Source of the DNA: Symsagittifera roscoffensis
Taxonomy: Eukaryota > Xenacoelomorpha > Acoela > Convolutidae
NCBI RefSeq assembly: GCF_963678635.1
Contig: NC_087065.1
Coordinates: 17,249,623 to 17,313,622 of the forward strand
Length of the DNA stretch: 64,000 nt
Direction: 5' to 3'
Shown here: piece after piece, positions 11,481 to 24,446 of the stretch
How the letters are laid out: each line of letters begins with the position of its first letter
Position numbering within the stretch: the stretch's first letter is position 1
Translations under genes and position numbers: made by a program
The notes under the pieces: model-generated
Databases searched by the model: none
The model's input: only the letters and a program-made list of their open reading frames with translations
What the model was told of the DNA's origin: nothing

Positions 11481-11623
11481 ATGAGAATGTTGTCCAATTA
11501 TGATGCTAGAATTTACTTTTCGATTTTTATGGGTCAAATTAATTTCGAATCAACCTTCAAATCGAAACACTATTGACAATTTTGATGTTAACGAAATAAC
11601 GGACCTAGCAAAGGCCTACGTGA

Positions 11624-11654
11624 AGCCGGTGATATTTGTGGTCTATCACCGGCT
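11624..11654. other. perfect 10-bp hairpin
   Basis: AGCCGGTGAT at 11624-11633 and its exact reverse complement ATCACCGGCT at 11645-11654, with an 11-base loop. It sits just upstream of the first degenerate coding block at 11673. Its function is unknown; it could be a structured element end or a transcript structure. Confidence 0.6.
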
Positions 11655-11672
11655 GATGATAGGGATTTCATT

Positions 11673-12863
11673 ATGGATGACTCAGAGTCGGCGATAATGA
11701 CGGCCGCCATTTTAGGCACGACAACTGAGGTTTCCGCTACACGGAAGTCTTACAGAGAGCAGGGAGCACTTGACCGCGCGAACATGTGGACGATGAGGTG
11801 GCGAAATGCGGTACTCTCAGGAAGTGACTTGGCGCAGGAGCCTAGTCCAGCTGCCTCGTCTAGCTCACAATTGCAGGTACTTGTGTCACCAAAGAGGCGA
11901 GATCAGCGGCAAAAGTACAGATGAATGAAACCATGGCGGATATTATGGAAAAGGGAGATGAACTGGAAAGGATTAGAAGAGAATTGGCGAGAGCTCGAGA
12001 AGATGGAGATATGTGAAAAAGATTCTTCTAGCATGCCAAAAAAATAGGAAGAGAAATAGAGCGTCTGAAACAAAAATATACGGAGCTGGTTTGGGGGTGA
12101 CAGCCTCGCATGAAACTGCCGAAAATACAGGCATAGCGGAACTCTCTGAGACGGCTGCGAGGGCAATAGAAACCCGATTGAATGGAACGACCGAATCAGG
12201 AAGGACTCAAGCCGACATACAAGTTAAATGACCACGAAGAAGCTGTCGCGAGTGTTGGATGTGCCGAAGAAAAATCAAATTAGGAACAACTTTCGGAGAG
12301 TACCGGATACTGACTCAAGAGCATGCTTCAAGGAATCTGTGTGGAACATGCAACAGTCACCCCTTGCCACCTCACATCTGGTCTTGGGCGATAGCCTGGT
12401 GAGGGTGATGCAGAGCCTGAGGACATCGTGGACAACCATAGGGATGGCGTTTCGAGCTGCTACCGTTGCCCAATTATAGAAGTTGATTGAACTCATGAAT
12501 CCCGGGAAAATTGCCAGCCTAGTGATCCTAGAGGGCACCAGCAATGTGTCAAGGGCTCCGAAAGTGGAAGGAGATCGATGGGAAGAAATCGTGGTCTGCC
12601 TGTTGACCGCAATATGGCAGAAATTCCAATGCTCGGAGCTGGACATCTGAAAAGTACCCATGAAACGAAGGCAAAATGCTGGACCGCAAAATGCTGGAGC
12701 GCAAAAGAAAGCAGAGATTGTGTGTGCCATCTCCACTTTTGTGCCACCTAGCCTGAAGAATAGTCTGGGATTAGTCTCAGCGGTACCACAGACAGTGACG
12801 AACTCACGTGATCAAGACCAGAGATCAGACTTGATCAAAAGATTGGGTGAAAAGCCTGTATGA
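11673..12863 (+). pseudogene. broken coding block with SGNH-hydrolase-like motifs, possible retroelement gag/ORF1
   Basis: Successive + strand frames (11673-11924, 12013-12231, 12228-12479, 12493-12863) can be linked by single stops or shifts. The first is charged and Ser/Pro-rich (EPSPAASSSSQLQ). The third and fourth contain LVLGDSLVRVMQSLR and then, about 45 residues on, IASLVILEGTSNVSR. A GDS motif followed by a 'VI..GT/N' strand is the layout of SGNH/GDSL hydrolases, which occur as esterase-like domains in the first ORF of some retroelements. The catalytic Ser of GDS is present; I could not place the later Asp/His block nearby. The similarity is by eye and limited. The many stops show it is not a working gene. 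Confidence 0.35.
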
Positions 12864-14845
12864 AGGGTGAAAGATTCATCCTAGACGAGATCTGGGTCCC
12901 GTGAACCAGATTGATGCCCCAAAAACTTCCAGAGCTGAAGTGCCTGCTCGTAAAGCGGAACGACGTTTGGATCGTGGCTCGCTGATATGGTCGAGACCAA
13001 TCCATTCACCTAGGCACATCTACAAACTAGACCTAATGAAACTGAACCTGGAACAACCAGCTTTGCTTTGGACGCTGGGCGAATGCCAGGCAGTGTCAAG
13101 TTTTCAGTCAATGGCCTATACACGATAGAAGGAATAGGTTGGCTGGTCGTGGCTGAAAAGAACTTCAGCTCAGCAACTGCTCTGATATTAGCCAACATTG
13201 AGGGACTGCCCTCGAATAACACAATGGGCCCAGTAAAGCTCGAACACTGCAAGACGTGAGATTGAACCATGATGACCGAAAAAAAGATGAACGACCTGGA
13301 GCCCCTAATGAACAACACGTAAAAATGTTTACTCAAGTAAGAACTCAACTAGCCCACATCAGGATGAAGGAACGTAAACGAAGCTAGTGGAGCAAAAAGT
13401 TAATTTGGAACGCTAGGTTAATTTTAACTCAAGGCATACAATTCCATCTTCGCTTTTTGTAACAAAGCGAGAACGAACAAGGCAAAGATAACTATGTCAA
13501 AACTTCAAAATCGTTATTGTACCCGAAATTGTTAATGTTGGCAACAGCTGACCTGGATTGCATGCGATTATAGTCGATACCCACTGGTGTTCGAAAGCAA
13601 ACGGAACTGAGCTTCAAACCAATCATCTGTGCTGGGATCAATGACCACCTTCATAGTACAGGTCTCCTGAGCAGTCTCATACAGCGGTCTACAGATGAAG
13701 TTGCTGGGTGGCAAGCTGTAAAGAACACCTTAGAATCAATGGTCCAGATAAATGATATGCTGAATTACGGAACTTTCCAAAAGATGAAGCCAAGAGCTGT
13801 ATTCATGCTTAGATAACCTCAAGGGCAGCATTCAATTTAAGACTATGTAAAGCTACCGGACGGACTGAAGTTTGAGCACGCGATGGTTATCCACTTAGTC
13901 GAAGGATGATAAGATAGCAGAGTGGCCTGACATCTCTAATGCTATGAGGGGGTTTAAGGCGCATGTTAGTGCTAGATGAAGTGCTAGGGTTGAAAATGTC
14001 AAACATCAGAAGATAAGTAAAAATGAAGCAGAAAGTACAAGACGATCATCAAATCTTTATTGACATGTCGAATGACCTCTGGTTCTGCGAGAATGGGTAC
14101 ACAGGCAAGGAGGAGCAAGCAACAGAAAGACCAATTGCAAGGAAACTGAAGTTCAATTGACAATTCCTGAGAACAAAGCCGGAGACAAAGAAGTGGTTGC
14201 ACTTGACCCCTCGATTTGGAACATTAGGTTCGAGTGTCAAAGCTCAAAAATGATTGTCGCGAATCATTGTCAAAATTCAGGAGTATTTGCTCAAAGTGCT
14301 GGAAAGAGCAGAACAAAGAGGAGAAAAGTCTCTTGAATTTGTGGATAGAACGAACAGGACGATCTTAGAAGCATTCTGGAGTGAGAGTGTACAATGGGAA
14401 GAAGGATGTGCAAGAACAGAACACTAGTTAGAAGAACTAGGAGCAGGATAGACCGCGTCCTTCTTGAAAATGTATACCCTGGCTTTTCTCGCCATTTAAT
14501 CCAAAAGTTAATCATTGCAAATACGGAGATATCTATTGCACTGTGATACTGGCGTTGTTCTTGACATTCGGATCAGAAACGTTTCTTAAAAAAATCTGCA
14601 GTATTTTTGATGGAAGGAGTGCAAAATCTCTGACTTGATGGCCTGCTGACTATGATTGCCATCAGGTACGTCAAGTTAGATGAGTTCATAACATGAGCCG
14701 TTACGCCGAATAAATGGGAGAGTCAATGAAGAAATTTGATATACACAGAGCAAAATGAAAGATCTGAGACACACGCTGATAGAAAACAAAGTGCAGCAGA
14801 ATCGCTTTGGGACTGGGGAAAATAAAACGATTTGAAGAGTAAGAA
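12864..14845 (+). pseudogene. degenerate + strand coding remnants, family unknown
   Basis: Short frames continue on + (12901-13128 and 13068-13259, with SVKFSVNGLYTIEGIGWLVV) and give way to pieces full of stops. Base composition here is more GC-balanced than in the non-coding parts of the window, and hydrophobic/charged patterning suggests former coding sequence. I do not recognise a family. The colinear run from 11.6 to 18.8 kb suggests one large decayed element. Confidence 0.3.
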
Positions 14846-16166
14846 ATGTGGATGCAAGAATTACTTAATTACTTAAATACTGAATTACTTGTGCTGGCCA
14901 TGAGGATTGACCCTCTGGTAATGACAAGGGGAGTTAGTGAATTCATGACTGTTGTGTACGGCCCGGCAGTGACGTTTGCTTTTCCAGACTCGAACGTAGG
15001 AACATACAAGGAGTCGGTGCAGCTCCTGATTCTTGTCTCGGTAATGGATGGAAGCACACTCAATTGGTGAGTGGAAAGTGTCCTGCGAGAAGCTGTGAGT
15101 TAAGAATTACTGTTTGGGAGAATTGCTGAACGCAAAATTGGTAGCCATCAATTTCAACAACCACTACGGTGATCGGATTGGCGAAGTGGAAAGGCGACAC
15201 AACAATATCCAAAGTTTTGGAGTCCCAGACCCTACGAAAAACAAATGGGTAAGTAAGGAGGATATCAAGGCTTTTAACAGTGTATTAAAGAGTAATGAAA
15301 AAGACAGAAGGATGGAACGTCTTTGAAAAAATTTCTGAAGAGATATACATACAAATTTTCATCAGAAAACTGTTACTCGGAGCAGCTTTTTTAATTTGTG
15401 GTAAATTGGCGAACAAAACTAGGGGCGTTTGAAACAAACAAAAGAAAATGGCGGGCTTTTCCGATGCAAAGGATCCGTGTTTGTATGCAGCAAAGCTGCA
15501 ATGCTGCAATACGCGCAGTTTGCTGACTTGGGAAAGTCAACAAAAAAAGCATGAGCAACGTTGCCACTCCCAAGCCCGGAGGATTTGCAGAAGAGTGGGT
15601 GAAATTGAACATAAGGCCACCCTTTATGAGGGGAAAAATTAATCTGAAGGAAGCAGCAATTATTGTTGCCAATGTTAGGCCTGAACTCAAACCATGTGAA
15701 AAGTTGTTGATTAAAGTTGCTCTACACCCTTCGGTTGTAAAAAAAGTCGTCTTGGCACATGAAGGACACGAGAATGTATCAACTGGTGAGCTGATTGTAC
15801 CAAAAATCACTACAGAGAAAATCAATGTTGACCGACAAGAACCTTCAGGTTCGAATTCAAGTGGGTCAAGTACCAGACAAAAATCAATGTAAAGATCAGA
15901 TAACAGGAGAACCAAAGGTTCAAAATCCCACTCGAACAGAGAACGAAGATGACGACAAGAAATCCTCGTTTGGTGGAGCATCGAAATTGATTTTTATCTT
16001 TCTTAATGAAGAAGATGAATTAGAGACAGTAGTGGACATGACAAATCCAGTGGAAGCTGACGATTATATGCTGGGACCTCGTACAATCTTTATGAATGCA
16101 ATCCAAAACAATCCGGTGACCGGCTCTCCTGGCAAAGTCACAACACTCAGGAAAATTATTGGCTGA
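14846..16166 (+). pseudogene. degenerate + strand coding remnants, family unknown
   Basis: Frames at 14846-15070 (ISO: includes RGVSEFMTVVYGPAVTFAFP), 15114-15326 (HNNIQSFGVPDPTKNKWVSK), 15551-15892 and 15795-16166 follow each other on + with shifts between them. The frame at 15551-15892 has a helical N-terminal half (KLNIRPPFMRGKINLKEAAI) and a Ser-rich tail. The second frame could be a distant end block of an SGNH-type domain, but it is more than 2 kb from the GDS motif, so I do not rely on it. No family assigned. Confidence 0.3.
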
Positions 16167-18753
16167 ATCACCTCTTAGGACACAGCCCTAATACTTTTTC
16201 TGAGAGGATGAATGGGAAGTACATCAGAGCGACCATGAATTCAGGACTGGCTGTGGGATGAATCGAGTGGCTTTCATGGAAGAGGTCTGGTCGGTAGTGC
16301 AGCGCTATGGGACACAATCACTGCTGAAAACAGGTCTGAAGAGACCACTGATGCATGAAAATCTCGAGAATGTAAGGGAAGAACGAGTGATTTGATTCTG
16401 CCACCGATGGAAGTGGTGGCGAATTCCTCCATCAAAGATGTGTACCAGGAAAGCATCAATGAAGGAGCAAATCTTCCCAGGACGAGGAAATTAACGATGC
16501 GCTCAAAATTTAAGACTGAAGGTATAAACGATATGGAAATGAAGTTGGGCGGTAAAATTATAGAAAGAGAGTCTGGAAAGCAAAGGTGAAACCCGAGTCT
16601 CCAGTTAGAACTGCCTACTTGGCGAAGACAAAACGATTGCAAATTGGGGAACACATTGAAAAAGGTAAAGACAAAATGCAAGGCACCTCGAAAATGGCGG
16701 ACATAACGTTGGTTCAGCCAATCTTTATGGCAGGACTAAAGTCTGCCAGTTACGAAATTAAATGGATATCCTTAACCGTTGTCACAAAAGTGCCTTTGAG
16801 GAATTAAAGCATTCAAGGCTGAATCACGGAAAAAGTGGTGTCGTAGGACAACTAACTCTTGTTGTAATACAATCGATTGTTGGTTGGGTTGACAATGGTT
16901 TACCTTTCCTACTGTAATCTGACAGCAGAGTGTAAATTGGATTGGTTTCTTACACTAAATTCTGAGACCAAGCCTGATGGTTTGTGGGGATTGATAAAGC
17001 CGTCATGGTACCCAAATCTTAATGCTGACTCGATATTGCGAGAAACACAAAATGCTGAAAGATGCCGACTGCAACCTGCGTTACCTCAAAACGTTTAAAA
17101 CTTGATGCCTGTAGCCTCTAAAAGCAATCGAGAGGAAACTGTCGAGTTGCCTGGTTGAGGTTGGGAAGATTGGGTAGAACCTGGTAGCTGTCTGGCTAAA
17201 GCTACGTCTTAGATTGTCACATTTGTGGATATCTCGACTGGGTGAATATAAATACGAAACAACATAAGCAGCTGATGAAACTGTTCGGAAACCTAGTGAT
17301 GAAGAAGAAGACGGGAACAGAACTGTTAGCAGACTGTCATGAAGGACTCCAAGTGAATCTGGTGTTAGCACAAGCATTCATCAGCATGTTCAATTGCTTA
17401 AAGTCAGTAATGAATCTAGAACAAAGGCATGAGATTCAAACCGCCATCAGTGCAGAAGGATTTCCGGGTGTGATGCAAATCGAACTACAGTACATTGAAA
17501 GATGCGGGGAAGCTTTCGAGGTAAAGAATATTCTCACGCAAAGCGAATTGTATCAGTGACCATCTGGTGAACGATACCTACTGTGACAAATTTTCATGCG
17601 TGGCTCGCCTGTAAAAGTACTGATCCACAGTCCATTTTGTATTTTGGTCGATGAACCTTTTTCTGTGCCAAAACGTTTCAGATTTGCAATAATATCAGAG
17701 AGATCTTACGAGTTGCTCTGTTAAATATTAGCTGCAGTTTTTTTGGGAAATAAGAACAAAGTAGAGTCGATACTTGATGCTGATGGGGACTTCATCAACT
17801 TCCAAAGACAGAAGCTTCAAAAAAAATGGACAGCCACAGATTGCAATGCGGAAGACGAGAGTGAAGAAATCCGCAGAACAACTATGGAAGCAGAACCACT
17901 GCTAAAAGCGTCAGGGCTTCATAATTGGAGGAGCTTTATATTGACACACGATGATTTTGTAAGGATGGTGATATCCTGCGAGTATTAATCTGGTGGTGAT
18001 CTGGGACACTGGAGAGCTGCTCTCTATGAGTTTACCAGGTCGAACTGGTAATGGCAATGAATAGGCTGCAAGCTCCTGTTAGAGAGAACGAAAGACGAGA
18101 AGCGCCGACTCAGGAACAGTTGGAAGAAGTGATATGTCTGACAGACTTAGATTTAATCGAGACATTGTGCAAAATCCCGAACATTCCGAGACAAGTGAAG
18201 AAAAGAGTCACAGTAAACGACTGATGCTATGGTTCAGAGCCAACATGACCACTTGGATGTATGAATATGCTAATAACAAATATGTCAAACTACAGCAGGG
18301 AGTACAGCAGGATATAAGGTTGGACGCTTTCAAGCGACATTCCATAACTGAGAGTGACTACGGCGAAGTGAAGTGATATACGGTGGTGAAGAGAACCTTG
18401 AAAACAATCGATTGTGACGGAAGAGAAAAGAGAACTGTTGAGGAAAGACATGGAAAAAAGTGTGGCGTTGCGCCTTAACAACTATTTCTACAGAAACATA
18501 GAATTCACTGTGGATCCCACATCTTCTTGCAAACAGAAGGTTGAAGAGCAGAGATGATGAAGCACTTCCTCCAACAGCTTACGAATGGCCACTTAAAAGA
18601 AACACGACAACGAGACCTAGAGTTTCGGGCCGATGTCACAAGAAAAAACAATTTATTGTTATTCATAAACTCAAAGGGCAGATTAGTGAAGATTTAAGCT
18701 GGCTTGAACGATGCGCTGTGATACAATTTGTAGCACTTGGTGAGTTGATATGA
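16167..18753 (+). pseudogene. degenerate + strand coding remnants, family unknown
   Basis: Further colinear + frames at 16392-16589, 17242-17559 (105 codons, AQAFISMFNCLKSVMNLEQR), 17743-17988 and 18134-18376 (charged, ending near DYGEVK). All lack a start in context and are separated by stops. No reverse transcriptase, transposase, protease or integrase motif was recognised in any of them. The block ends about 130 bases before the large tandem duplication at 18881. Confidence 0.3.
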
Positions 18754-19817
18754 TGCGGATGAAACAAGTTTTTGGGGTAGTTTTTTAAACTCTGTCCGAT
18801 GCACTGTACCATTTAGATAGATGCTTGGAGTTCAACGAGGACGTTGAGATTCGACCAGAATGCAATCTGTTTTATTCGAGAATAAAAACGCTCGGTACCT
18901 TCAAATGCGCAATTAATTGCATCGTCTGAAAAAGTGCTAGAAAAAGAAGGGTAGAAGTACTCAAAGAATCAATTTTCAAAAACTCGAATTGAGAGTGCAT
19001 GACACGTAATAATGGGATTAAATTGAACTAGAGGGTTAAATGGTTAATTTGGATTGACACCGAGCCCTCCCGAGCACGTAAAAAGGGGAAATTAACAATT
19101 TTATTTTTCGGGGGTTGTGGAATAAGAGGCATTACTAACTTTGTATGGTCGTTTCAGAAACATTTCCTAACGGTTGTGATGCTCTGAACGATTTATTTTT
19201 GAAACAATTCATAATTTGAGAGCAAGAATATTTGAGGGCAAGGAACAAATCAATCCATTTCCAGTGGATCCAATATGAAACTGTCCCCGCAAATATCTAT
19301 AGTTTCGGTTTTCAGCCTCGTTTTTATTAATAAGGGTATAAAGGACACATATTTGAGGTTATATTTGCATGTAGTTGAAAACTAATCCAAATTCGTTTGG
19401 CTGATGGCCTCAAAGTTGTAACGCGATGGTAAATGGGAAGTGTCCGTCGCTGTGAAACTTCTTGTCAAATGTTACAGTGCTTTCCGGGCTAATGTTATAT
19501 TTACCTCCAAAGGCGAGTGCATATCGTTTGATTGCCCGTGTTCTTAGGTTTTGTTTTATTTTAAAAAAAAATTAGTTGCAAATCTAGTTTGCAATAAAAT
19601 TTAGAATTTCAATCAGTGGCTGCATTTTTTTTCTTATAAACTTGACTGCTCAAGCCTTTTAAGTTTCAGAGATATACCGTTGCTTATGATTTTTCAAAAA
19701 ACTACCAATGGTGGGTTGCACTTAGGGAGGAGCGTTAGAAGCAAGTTTGTTTTTTTTTGCGTGGTTTTTCGAACTAGTCCTGTATTTTAAGGTTTTATTT
19801 TTCACTGTATTGACAAA

Positions 19818-19868
19818 GCACAGATACTTAAATTTATCTAGTCAATAAATTACCACACACTTCTACTG
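19818..19868 (+). promoter_or_regulatory. shared 5' motif upstream of the Penelope-like element, copy 1
   Basis: A block containing GCACAGATACTTAAA, then TAGTCAATAAATTACCACA and CTACTG, lies about 120 bases before the first Penelope-like frame. The same block occurs in copy 2 (26770-26820) and, diverged, about 200 bases upstream of exon 1 of the CSGALNACT-like gene (36577-36625). It may be a promoter or 5' UTR of the element. The role is inferred only from position. Confidence 0.4.
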
Positions 19869-19988
19869 AATTTTTTCAAGTGATTTAAAGTGAATTCTGG
19901 CCATGGTTGAGAACCAAAAAATACCGCTTGAATGTACAAATTTTCTAAGAATTAAAGTAGAGCTACAGCAATAGGTAAGAGAAAAAAA

Positions 19989-22376
19989 GTGTTGAAGGAA
20001 GACCTAGAAAAAAATGGGACATTGTGGCTTCACAACAGTTTTTGCAAAAACAGAGCATACACTGTGGTTTCTCTGCCCTGCTGCAAACAGCGTACTAATG
20101 GCCACATACTTGCTGCAGAACACCGAGACCTAGAAAAGTGCAAGAAAAAGGAAGGAGCGAAAAACTCAATCGGTCCTATTAAATTTATAAAAGAGATCTC
20201 GATTAGGACTCTTGAGATGTTGTGTCAAGCAAATTCTGATAGTATTAGGGCACCAGGTAACCTAGCGAACGCAAAGGAGGCAGTAAGAAGGGGTATAGAT
20301 GACAAAAGGTAAGTTTTCGAAATATTCTTTCTAAACCTGCAAGCAAGATGTAATGTAAAAAATTTGATGAGCCGACACGAGAAAAAACTTGAAAAACTTT
20401 AAGAAAGACAGGATAGACCATTGAAAATATGGTTGACAGGTCTGTCAGAATAATAAATCAGGTGATTTTGTCGCAGTGGGTGTAAGAAGTCTTATGTTTT
20501 GGACCAAAACATCCGGTACGAGACAAGTTCAAAGAAATTCATTTTGTTACTGATATTCATAGTTTTGGTCTGAGTTGAAGTTAAAGAGATTACCCGGAAA
20601 ATGACTAAGTGAAATTGAAACAGCAGCAAAAACCTTTTGCTAAGAATGTGAAACAGGCTCCCTTTGACAAAGGAGTTGAAACAGTCAGAAAATATTTGTT
20701 AGCATAACGGTTTTCTGGCAGTTCTGTTTGATAAAGGGTGGGTTTTTGTGTGAAAAAGGAGACAGTTGACAGAAAACTAAACGATATAGTGCAGGCAGAA
20801 CAATATAGAGAGAGGAGGAATCTGAAGACAGTTTTATCATAAACAAAAAATTACTTGCCATGGGAAAACCAGAAGAGATCAGCGAGGTGCAGTCGGCTAG
20901 GCTGAATGGATTAGCAAAAGTGCTAAAACAAGGCACACAACTTTATTCCGTCCTTTCTTTAGCTGGTAGCTCATTTGACTATCTGAGTAAAACGTTGGTA
21001 AATTTAATTGATAGAATTGAGAGGGCTAACATAAATTGGCCAGGGAGATTTTGGAGAAATTTCAATTGTAATCTGATGAGAGTATAAATTCCTTTGATTT
21101 AAAGAGTTTGTCCACTAATACCCCCTCATGGAAGCTGTTGGAATAGCAATGGGGAGATTGTGTGAGCAAACTAATCCTTCGAAACAATCTCGCAAAACCT
21201 ACTAAAAAACTACTTAATTTGGCTGAGAGTAAGGCACTAATTAAACGCAATCGTTTGTGGTGTGTACAAAAAGATGGATAGTGTGATGGACTGACAATGG
21301 GCTCCTCACTAGCAGTAAAATTGGCCATTGTGTGGCTCAAAAAATACGAACCTGCAATAAGGAAAAAAACCAAATTGAAGTTTCTGAATGAGGATAACAA
21401 CGGAGTCTGCCATGGTTGTCAGAAAAAGGTGACCTATCAAGCTAGAATTCGCCTGCTTGATTAATTCCACTTAGGGTATGGTAACATATCCGAGCCGGAA
21501 AACTCAAACATCGCTGAAGCAGTAAGGTATTGTCAGACTTGAAAAAAACAACAGGAAAAAGATCGGAGTGAGAATGGTGCTGAAATTTCCTAAGATATGC
21601 GGATGACATGATTAGAATTATCAGGGGAAATCCTGCGGTACTCCACGAGGCTCCTAATAAGTCGCATCCGAACTTGGAGTCTACTTTAGAAGAACTTGAT
21701 GGTAACGGTAGTTAGGTCTTTTTGGATTTAAATGTAAACGTAGTCTCACGAGAAAAGGTCACTTGTGGGTAATTTCAAAAACCCACAGAATCCGGTTCCA
21801 TCTTTAATTCTAGAGGCTGCGCACCATTGCAGTACAAAAGAAACGTTATTGAAGAAAAGGTCCAAATGGTTTTCAGAATTACCACAACATGGGTAATTTT
21901 TGACAGGGTATTGCAGAAAAATCGGAAACAAGGGATTGAAAGTCATTATTCGGAAAATTGTTCGGGCAGGTTTGTATTAGAAAAACTGGGGTACAAATAA
22001 ATTTTACAACAATATATTTGAAGACGTGCTTGCCATCCCTCAAAACTTCCTTTGTGCGTAAAGTGAGACACCAAGTGGCGTATGAGCTTACATTTAATGG
22101 TTGTAACTCCACCTATGTCGGCTAGACAAGGCGATACTCAGCCACTAGCATTGATGAACAACGCAAAGATGAATCCCCAGTAAAAGAGCATTTGTTACAA
22201 TGCAGTAAGGAGGCAGGCGGTACTGCTGAGCTGAAGTCAGAGATTAAAAAACGAACAGGAAAAACTGATAAGCTACTCTCATTAGAGGCTTTGCATATTT
22301 GGAGGGAAATGCTGAAAATCAACACGCGCGATGAATTCAGGGGTGGAAAGCTATCGTTGAAGATGTACTCCATGTA
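19989..22376 (+). pseudogene. Penelope-like retroelement, RT plus GIY-YIG endonuclease (copy 1, broken)
   Basis: In order on +: an N-terminal frame (19989-20312, charged, KCKKKEGAKNSIGPIK); reverse transcriptase fingers (about 20860-21000, ARLNGLAKVLKQGTQLYSVL); the palm A region (about 21085-21150, NSFDLKSLSTNTP); the B region (about 21290-21350, LTMGSSLAVKLAIVW); the catalytic YADD box (near 21597, RYADDMIRIIRG); the thumb-side PLE signature (SHPNLESTLEELDG and CAPLQYKRNVIEEK, 21660-21860); and a C-terminal GIY-YIG nuclease (about 22075-22376, YELTFNGCNSTYVG ... TRRYSA, then LSLEALHIW and KINTRDEFRG). RT with a C-terminal GIY-YIG domain is diagnostic of Penelope-like elements. At least six in-frame stops, including one right after YVG in the nuclease, make it non-functional. 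The - strand frames across it are shadows. Confidence 0.9.
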
Positions 22377-23091
22377 GAACATGACTAAAACTCATATAAA
22401 TGTCATTTCAGAATCAAAAATGCTTCCAAAACGAAAATTTATAACAATTAAAGATTGAAAAAACAATAATTTTAGGAATTATACAGCAAAATGTTAATAT
22501 TTAATTTTTTATTACAGTTGTGTACATATGATTAATCAGAATAATTTAGAGCGTTTTTGAAATATGTATGTCATTTTTCCAGATTTTTGATTAAACTGTT
22601 AATATTGTTAAGTTTCAATCCCTATTCAATCGCGATAGTTTAAAAAACGTGCAAAAACCTTTGATTTGACATTTTTGAAAACTCTCATAATTTTATTTGA
22701 AATTTTAGACAGTTTTCAACCACAGTGACCACCTAAAGTTTTAAATTAATTCCAAAACAATTTTTATTCTGAGAGCATGAGCAATTCCAAAACAAATGTT
22801 GTTCTGCGAGCTCGAGGGCGAATAAAAGTCATTCCATTTCGAATGGATCAGATAAAAAACTGTCTCTAATAAAATCTATAATTAAGATTTTTTGTTTCGT
22901 TTTTGGAAATAATTTTTTGTCTGGGGATCCGAGACCAAGCAATGTGATTTTTTTGCTCAAAACTAAATAGATTTTGCTCGGAAGTTGGCTTAAAGTTTCC
23001 GTGGCGTTCTATGTGAATGTTAATGCGTTCCAGGCGAATGTTACACTTGCATCCAAAGGAGAGTCGTATATTTTTATTTTTCGAGATATAA

Positions 23092-24287
23092 CTAGAGTTG
23101 GCATAGTACCGGTGCTAGTCAATTTGGTCATATTCTGAAGTTTTTTCTTGATTTTGTCTTGATTTTATTTTGGTTTATCTTGAAATATTTTTTTTTGAAA
23201 ATTTGAATTGGACATGTCAACTTGAGTTGCAGCAATTGAAATAAGAGGTCAAAAAGTCAGAAGACTCGAATTATAATTGTGTGAAAGTGAACAAAAAATC
23301 AGTCTGGAGTCAAAATCGCAACTTGTCCAAAATTAATCAATTGGATAGGAGCTGTCTTTTTTGTGATGGAGAACCTCGAGGACTATTGCAAGAGTGTTAA
23401 TACTGGAGCAAGAAGAACCTTGACTGGACAGGTCGACGAGTGAAGCAACTCAATGGTCAGGACAATAAAAACTACCTGAGTTTAAGCTAGTTCCTTCCTC
23501 AACTTCTAGAGTTACCCTAGTAACACTGTTTACTTGATTCTAGAGTTGTGTCAATATGTGAGTACTGAATTTATTCCCTTGAATGTTTTTTTATACATTC
23601 AGCTTGAGATAAGGCTGGTTTTAGGTTGATCCATCTGAAATGGATCAAAGGTCCACTATCTAATAAATACTAATGTAATTATGAACCCTGTTTTTAACGG
23701 TGCTCGCGTGTTTCAGGTGTTCAGAGACTTAGCCATTGGGACGTTCATATTTCTTGAGTGGGGGTGTTATTTTGGTATTAGCCTTTAAGCGATAACACGA
23801 TCTTGAAATCCCATGTTTTAAGAGAACCGGATTGGCTCTGACAGAATGAGGTGCAAAAACAAAAGAAGTAGTGTCACTTAGACTCATATGTGACGTAGGC
23901 GGACGACTGTTAAAATTAACTAGTAGGGTATGGTAACCAAGTAGAGAGGTACTGGTACCTTGCCAACACGGGGGTGAATTTTTACCTCAGTTTCGCTCAA
24001 TATTTGCATTTTCGTTAATTTAAAAAAACTGCTTTCGCTTTTTGAGGGTTTTTACTCTTTTCATTGATGATTTTCATAAAATCAATTATCCAAATAACGA
24101 TTCCGAATAAAATTTGTCGGAACGAGTTTTTTAAGCCGGAATAAAATCCTTTTTTGTTGTACCATTACATGTACTAGTACGTACCGGTACGAATAAAGTC
24201 CTCTTTTGTGGTACCAGTACATGTGCTAGAACGCACCGGTATATATGGTTCCGGTTTCAGGTGGTACTAGTATATTGCCAACTCTAG
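23092..24287. mobile_element. inverted-repeat element inserted in the LTR-like segment, copy 1
   Basis: The left end reads CTAGAGTTGGCATAGTACC and the right end reads, in reverse complement, CTAGAGTTGGCAATATACTAG, giving imperfect terminal inverted repeats. The flanks fit a short target duplication (ATAT on both sides), and joining the flanks restores GAGATATGACGC, a phrase seen in related repeats. Inside there are several GTACCGGTAC-like palindromes (24165-24250). No transposase frame is present, so it is non-autonomous. Confidence 0.65.
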
Positions 24288-24446
24288 ATATGACGCTTTT
24301 TAGTGATTTTTCAAGAAATTTTACAAAAATTAGATTGCAAATCTAGTTTGCATAAACTTAAATTGCGAATCAGTGTGCCATTCCCCCGGATTGATACAAT
24401 TGAACCCACCGATGAAAACGAGAAAAAAAAACGTTAACAGTGAAAT

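Noticed and set aside
11624-11665. Hairpin followed by CTGATGA as a hammerhead ribozyme
   Set aside because: There is no NUH cleavage triplet before the hairpin and no GAAA after the core at a workable distance.
22122-22382. 86-codon - frame over the PLE nuclease (and its copy at 28870)
   Set aside because: It is the reverse shadow of the GIY-YIG coding sequence.
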